NCBI RefSeq assembly: GCF_031583145.1
Contig: NZ_CP134050.1
Span: forward strand, 3,299,501 to 3,363,500
Reading direction: 5' to 3'
DNA: 64,000 nt
From: Brevibacillus brevis
GTDB lineage: Bacteria; Bacillota; Bacilli; Brevibacillales; Brevibacillaceae
The position numbers were made by a program, and so were the translations under genes. The notes below the pieces were generated by a model. The model searched no databases, was not told the DNA's origin, and worked only from the letters and a program-made list of their open reading frames with translations. Of this stretch, positions 60,397-64,000 are shown piece after piece (position 1 is the first letter of the stretch; each line of letters begins with the position of its first letter).

Positions 60397-60474
60397 TCTT
60401 GAAACCTTCTTTCTCTAGCTTGCTCGATCCTAGTGTAGCCTTGGGTCTGCTCATTTCCATGACAGCTTCACCCA

Positions 60475-60521
60475 AGAAAACAAGGCAGCCTTGCGGTGAT
60501 TCCCAACCGCAGGGCTGCCAG
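60475..60521 (-). terminator. Terminator of the topoisomerase IV operon
   Basis: GGCAGCCTTGCGGT (60484-60497) pairs with ACCGCAGGGCTGCC (60506-60519) with one mismatch; the minus strand continues TTGTTTTC. Confidence 0.8.
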
Positions 60522-60531
60522 TCTGTCTTGC

Positions 60532-60858
60532 TTATACGGGAGAAAACTGCGAGAGAATGGTCTCTTGGCGCACCGTATCTCCATCAGGCAAATGCACGAC
60601 GAGGACGCCGATGCCTTCTTCTGCACCATCCTCCCACATCAGGGAAAACGGCACGCGTGCATGGGCATCGTCTTCCTGCAGGCGGCTGAGCATTGCCCGC
60701 AAGGTGTCCGCCGTCAGCGGCACGGGTACGCTCGCTCCCTGTTCGCTTGGGATGGACAGCCATTTCGGAGCTTCTTCGAAATATTGGACCGTATCCAGCA
60801 GAAGCGATACTTGCTGCCAGCTCAATTGCGAAACAAACGGTTCAAATGCTTGGGCCAT
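60532..60858 (-). CDS. Uncharacterised 108-aa protein downstream of parC
   Basis: A 108-residue acidic soluble protein (MAQAFEPFVSQLSWQQVSLLLDTVQYFEE..., ending VHLPDGDTVRQETILSQFSPV). No family recognised. The start at 60856-60858 has GGAAGGAG 10 bp upstream and is 7 bp past the parC stop, so it is probably translated from the parE-parC transcript. Longer in-frame starts lie inside parC. Confidence 0.68.
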   Translation of the reverse strand: MAQAFEPFVSQLSWQQVSLLLDTVQYFEEAPKWLSIPSEQGASVPVPLTADTLRAMLSRLQEDDAHARVPFSLMWEDGAEEGIGVLVVHLPDGDTVRQETILSQFSPV

Positions 60859-60865
60859 TTCCGTA

Positions 60866-63415
60866 TCACTCCTTCCCATCGTCAGAGTGGCCATCAAAGA
60901 GCCCGTACCGATCCTCTGAAGACTTCGATGCGGAGGAAGCCGCGCCGTCACTAGAGCCTTTCCCAGACGGTTCCTCTTTCCCTTCCTCTGTCGGCAAGAC
61001 GGTTTCGAAAGCGACAGCCTTCACGCCGCCCTCCACAACGGAGCGGCCGATACCGCCTTGCTCGTTCACGTTCACCTGCTCTGTCGCAACGAGACTCCAC
61101 TCGCTATGCTGCGTCCACGCGTACATCGTTTCATCGATGCTGATCGCGATCAGTTGATGCGGGTTGTTTTTGCGCTTGCGGATCAATTGCACGCCTTTTC
61201 CGGCCCGGCCTTGGAGCGGGATATCTGCAATGATCGTCCGTTTCACTACCCCTTCAGTCGTCAGCAAGCTGAACGCCCGGGCATCCTCCGCTTCCACCGG
61301 CAGCATGGCGATGACCTCATCCCCTTCCGCCAGCGAAATGGCTTTAACCCCACTCGAAGCACGTCCGGTCGGGCTGACCTCGTTTCGCGGAAAACGAATT
61401 CCCATGCCATCGCGTGTCGCTCCCAGCACGCAGCCTTCGTCGTCTCCCAGAAATGCCGTAATGAACTCATCGTCATCAGTCTTGAGCTTGGCAGCTACCA
61501 GCGCATTCGAACGATTCGTCTCGTATTCGGAGAGCGCCGTCTTCTTGATCAGCCCCGAGCGGCTGACGTGATACACGTACAGCGGCTGTTTGAAGCTCTC
61601 CACGATCGCGAAGCCGACGATCTTCTGCTGTTTTTCCAGAGGAATTACGTTCACGAGCGCGGAGCCGATATCCTTCCACTTGTCGTCCGGGAAGGAATTC
61701 ACCAGCGTCGCGAAATATTTTCCGTCCTGGGTAAAGAACAGAGCCGTGTGCGATGTGTTGGTCTCGACGAAGTGACGGACTCTGTCCCCATCTTTTACCC
61801 CGCACGTCTCGATGGTACCGCCCATCGACTTGAAGGAGCGCGGGCTCGTCCGCTTGATGTACCCTTCGTTCGTGAGCGTCACGATGCAATCTTCCGCATT
61901 GATCTGCATCGCAATGTCGATCTTGATTTCCTCGATCTCGCCCTGAATCTCCGTCAGACGGGGCTCCGCGTACTTTTTCTTGATCTCGTTCAGTTCGCCC
62001 GTGATCACCTGGATCAGCTTTTTCTCGCTGGCCAGAATCGATTTGAGCTCTTCGATGTCTTTCGCCAAAGCGGCCAATTCCTTCTCCAGTTTGACGATGT
62101 CGAGGCGAGTCAGGGACGCGAGCTGAATGGCCAGAATCGCGTCGGCCTGCAAATCGGTAAAGCCGTACTTCTCCATGATGTTGCGCTTTGCATCGGCTCG
62201 ATCCTCGGAATCCATGATCGTCTCCACGATTTCGCGCAAAATGGATTTCGCGCGGATCAGACCCTGAACGATGTGCTCCCGATTCTGTTTTTTATCGAGA
62301 TCGAACTGGGAACGACGGGTGACAACCTCTTTCTGATGGTCGATGTAAGCACCGAGCAGCTCCTTGAGGCCCAATTGCTTGATCGTTCCCTCGTGGATCA
62401 CGTTCATGTTGTAGTTGTAATAGATTTGCAGATCGGTATTTTTGAACAGGTAGTTGAGAATGGCCTGCTCTTCCGCCTCTTTGCGAATGTCGATGACGAT
62501 TCGGACTTTTTTCTGCTCCGCCTCTTTTCGTCCGGTTTCGTCGCGGACGGCGATAGCACCCTCAATTTTCCGCTCCATCACGAGCTCGTCGATTTGTCCC
62601 ACCAGCTTGGATTTGACGACTTCGTACGGAAGCTCGGAAATCACGATCTTTTTGATCTTGCCGCCCTTCGGCTCCTCGATGTGGGTCTTCGCTCGAATGA
62701 TAAACTGGCCCCGCCCGGTTTCAAACGCCTTGCGGATGCCGGAAATGCCCTGAACGATGGCGCCTGTCGGAAAGTCCGGGCCTTTTACATACGTCATCAG
62801 CTGATCCAGCGTTATCTGCGGATTCTTCATCTGGGCGACAGCAGCGTCTATGATCTCGCCCAGATTGTGGGTCGGGATGTCTGTGGCAAACCCGACGGCA
62901 ATTCCCGATGCGCCGTTTACCAGCAGGTTCGGAAAGCGCGATGGCAAAACGGCAGGCTGCTGAGCCGAGTTGTCGTAGTTCGGGATAAAGGTGACCGTAT
63001 CTTTTTCGATATCGCGCGTCATTTCGTTTGCCAGCGCAGACAGGCGGGACTCCGTATAGCGCATCGCCGCCGGCGGATCGGCGTCCAGGCTGCCGAAGTT
63101 CCCATGCCCCTGAATCAGGACGTGGCGCATTTTCCACCATTGCGCCATCCGTACCATCGTTTCATAGATGGCCGTGTCGCCGTGCGGGTGGTATGTCCCC
63201 ATCACAAACCCGACGGTCTTCGCAGATTTGCGATACGGCTTGTCATTCGTGTTGCCTTCTTCGTACATCGCGTACAAAATGCGGCGCTGAACCGGCTTGA
63301 GTCCATCCCTGGCATCCGGAATGGCCCGGGACAGGATGACCAGGTTGGCGTAGTCGCCAAAGCGCTTGCCCATGATTTCTGCAAAGCTTTGCTCGATAAT
63401 TTGATTGGACAGCAT
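60866..63415 (-). CDS. parC: DNA topoisomerase IV subunit A (ParC)
   Basis: An 849-residue type IIA topoisomerase A subunit. It has the winged-helix DNA-gate with catalytic Tyr120 in [16 protein letters not shown], the quinolone region [27 protein letters not shown] (Thr81 where E. coli ParC has Ser80), coiled-coil tower and C-terminal DNA-wrapping domain with an acidic Ser/Glu-rich tail. It decatenates chromosomes with ParE. I call it ParC, not GyrA, because parE precedes it by 2 bp in the same operon and there is no classic GyrA box (QRRGGKG). Start ATG at 63413-63415. Confidence 0.93.
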   Translation of the reverse strand: MLSNQIIEQSFAEIMGKRFGDYANLVILSRAIPDARDGLKPVQRRILYAMYEEGNTNDKPYRKSAKTVGFVMGTYHPHGDTAIYETMVRMAQWWKMRHVLIQGHGNFGSLDADPPAAMRYTESRLSALANEMTRDIEKDTVTFIPNYDNSAQQPAVLPSRFPNLLVNGASGIAVGFATDIPTHNLGEIIDAAVAQMKNPQITLDQLMTYVKGPDFPTGAIVQGISGIRKAFETGRGQFIIRAKTHIEEPKGGKIKKIVISELPYEVVKSKLVGQIDELVMERKIEGAIAVRDETGRKEAEQKKVRIVIDIRKEAEEQAILNYLFKNTDLQIYYNYNMNVIHEGTIKQLGLKELLGAYIDHQKEVVTRRSQFDLDKKQNREHIVQGLIRAKSILREIVETIMDSEDRADAKRNIMEKYGFTDLQADAILAIQLASLTRLDIVKLEKELAALAKDIEELKSILASEKKLIQVITGELNEIKKKYAEPRLTEIQGEIEEIKIDIAMQINAEDCIVTLTNEGYIKRTSPRSFKSMGGTIETCGVKDGDRVRHFVETNTSHTALFFTQDGKYFATLVNSFPDDKWKDIGSALVNVIPLEKQQKIVGFAIVESFKQPLYVYHVSRSGLIKKTALSEYETNRSNALVAAKLKTDDDEFITAFLGDDEGCVLGATRDGMGIRFPRNEVSPTGRASSGVKAISLAEGDEVIAMLPVEAEDARAFSLLTTEGVVKRTIIADIPLQGRAGKGVQLIRKRKNNPHQLIAISIDETMYAWTQHSEWSLVATEQVNVNEQGGIGRSVVEGGVKAVAFETVLPTEEGKEEPSGKGSSDGAASSASKSSEDRYGLFDGHSDDGKE

Positions 63416-63417
63416 GC

Positions 63418-64000
63418 TTATTCATCCTCCCCCATTTCAAAGGTGACATGGCTTTCGATCCATTCGCGTCTCGGGGGAACTTTGTCGCCCATCAGCACGG
63501 TGACGAGCTTCTCCGAATGAGCCAGGTCTTCGAGCTGCACTTTGATCAGCTTTCGCGTCTCGGGGTTCATGGTCGTCTCCCACAGCTGGTCGGCGTTCAT
63601 CTCGCCCAAACCTTTGTACCGCTGCACTTCCGCTCCGCGGCCTGCCTGCTTCAACGCCTGCTCCAGCTCCTGGTCGTTCCAGCAGTAGATGGATTCCGGC
63701 TGCTTGCTTCCTTTCGCCTGCTTCCTCACCTGATAAAGCGGCGGCTGGGCGATGTACAGGTGTCCCGCCGCAATCATCGGGCGCATGTAGCGGAAGAAGA
63801 ACGTCAGCAGCAAGGTTTGAATATGAGAACCGTCCACGTCCGCGTCGGACATGATGATGACTTTGTCAAAGGCGCAGTTTTCGATGGAAAACTCTTCGCC
63901 GATATCCGTCTCCAGCACTTCCAGAATGGTGCGGAACTCTTCGTTCGCCAGGACTTCGGAGAGCTTTGCCTTTTCCGTGTTGAGCGGCTTTCCGCGCAGG
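63418..64000 (-). CDS. parE: DNA topoisomerase IV subunit B (ParE), 3' part
   Basis: The C-terminal ~193 residues of the ATPase subunit; the frame runs off the window end at 64000. The TOPRIM metal motif is in [18 protein letters not shown], followed by [33 protein letters not shown] (family signature) and a short C-terminal end typical of ParE/GyrB. The missing 5' part should hold the GHKL ATPase domain. Upstream sequence reads [13 protein letters not shown], the conserved segment before TOPRIM. Confidence 0.95.
   Translation of the reverse strand, partial: LRGKPLNTEKAKLSEVLANEEFRTILEVLETDIGEEFSIENCAFDKVIIMSDADVDGSHIQTLLLTFFFRYMRPMIAAGHLYIAQPPLYQVRKQAKGSKQPESIYCWNDQELEQALKQAGRGAEVQRYKGLGEMNADQLWETTMNPETRKLIKVQLEDLAHSEKLVTVLMGDKVPPRREWIESHVTFEMGEDE

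Noticed and set aside
61058..63520. 820-aa open frame antisense to parC
   Set aside because: Shadow of the codon bias of a real gene. No ribosome site or recognisable domain; the translation is Arg/His/Asp-rich without pattern.
1..64000. Mobile elements, prophage, CRISPR arrays, tRNA or rRNA genes
   Set aside because: No transposase, integrase, terminal repeats, regular repeat-spacer pattern or tRNA-like sequence was recognised on reading both strands.

Overview
The window looks like chromosome from a spore-forming, moderately high-GC Bacillota, most like Brevibacillus or a close Paenibacillaceae relative. That is an inference from strong AGGAGG ribosome sites, frequent TTG and GTG starts, a sporulation-type PAS kinase, lipoprotein solute-binding proteins, LacI/cre-like operators and the ParE-ParC order. 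I see no phage, transposon, CRISPR, rRNA or tRNA. Most lines of coding sequence are metabolic and regulatory and lie on the minus strand.

Layout. 24-1292: membrane thiol-redox pair (TlpA/ResA-like, CcdA). 1537-6338: tripartite-type RND efflux (lipoprotein adaptor, pump) with a MarR regulator. 6484-9992: NarL/LuxR-type two-component pair and a convergent PAS kinase. 10168-15886: IsdG-like monooxygenase, a 302-aa unknown, thiE and tenI with an unknown overlapping gene, small proteins, a GNAT enzyme and a D-threonine aldolase/D-serine dehydratase-like enzyme. 16118-21710: tripartite tricarboxylate transporter (TctABC) with its CitA/CitB-like two-component system.

21963-45623 is dominated by a pyrimidine-degradation locus: an NCS1 permease, an operon preT-preA-dihydropyrimidinase-beta-ureidopropionase, and, 10 kb away, an omega-aminotransferase plus a CoA-acylating semialdehyde dehydrogenase divergent from a PucR-type regulator. 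Together these encode uracil or thymine to dihydropyrimidine to N-carbamoyl-beta-amino acid to beta-amino acid to semialdehyde to acyl-CoA. An 11-base word is shared by the control regions of both halves. Between them lie a chemoreceptor, an ADP-ribosyltransferase-like single-domain protein, two small DNA-binding-type proteins, an iron alcohol dehydrogenase, an MHS-family transporter, an aldo/keto reductase, a UbiD decarboxylase, a secreted protein and a LOG-family protein.

45708-52641: KP-43-like subtilase, a tandem CbbX/SpoVK-type AAA+ ATPase, and a MarR-MFS pair. 52686-59658: a sugar (possibly polyol or inositol-like) locus with Gfo/Idh/MocA oxidoreductase, RbsCAB-type ABC transporter, LacI repressor and a divergent TIM-barrel isomerase; the divergent control region contains two mirror-image promoters, each with a TGTAATCGATT-type operator just downstream. 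59713-64000: a metallophosphatase, a small unknown protein, parC and the 3' part of parE.

The strongest candidates for something undescribed are the ART-like protein (25340-25864), the HTH plus ribbon-helix-helix gene pair (31257-32207), the 302-aa unknown and the tandem AAA+ ATPase. None is proven here to form a new system.
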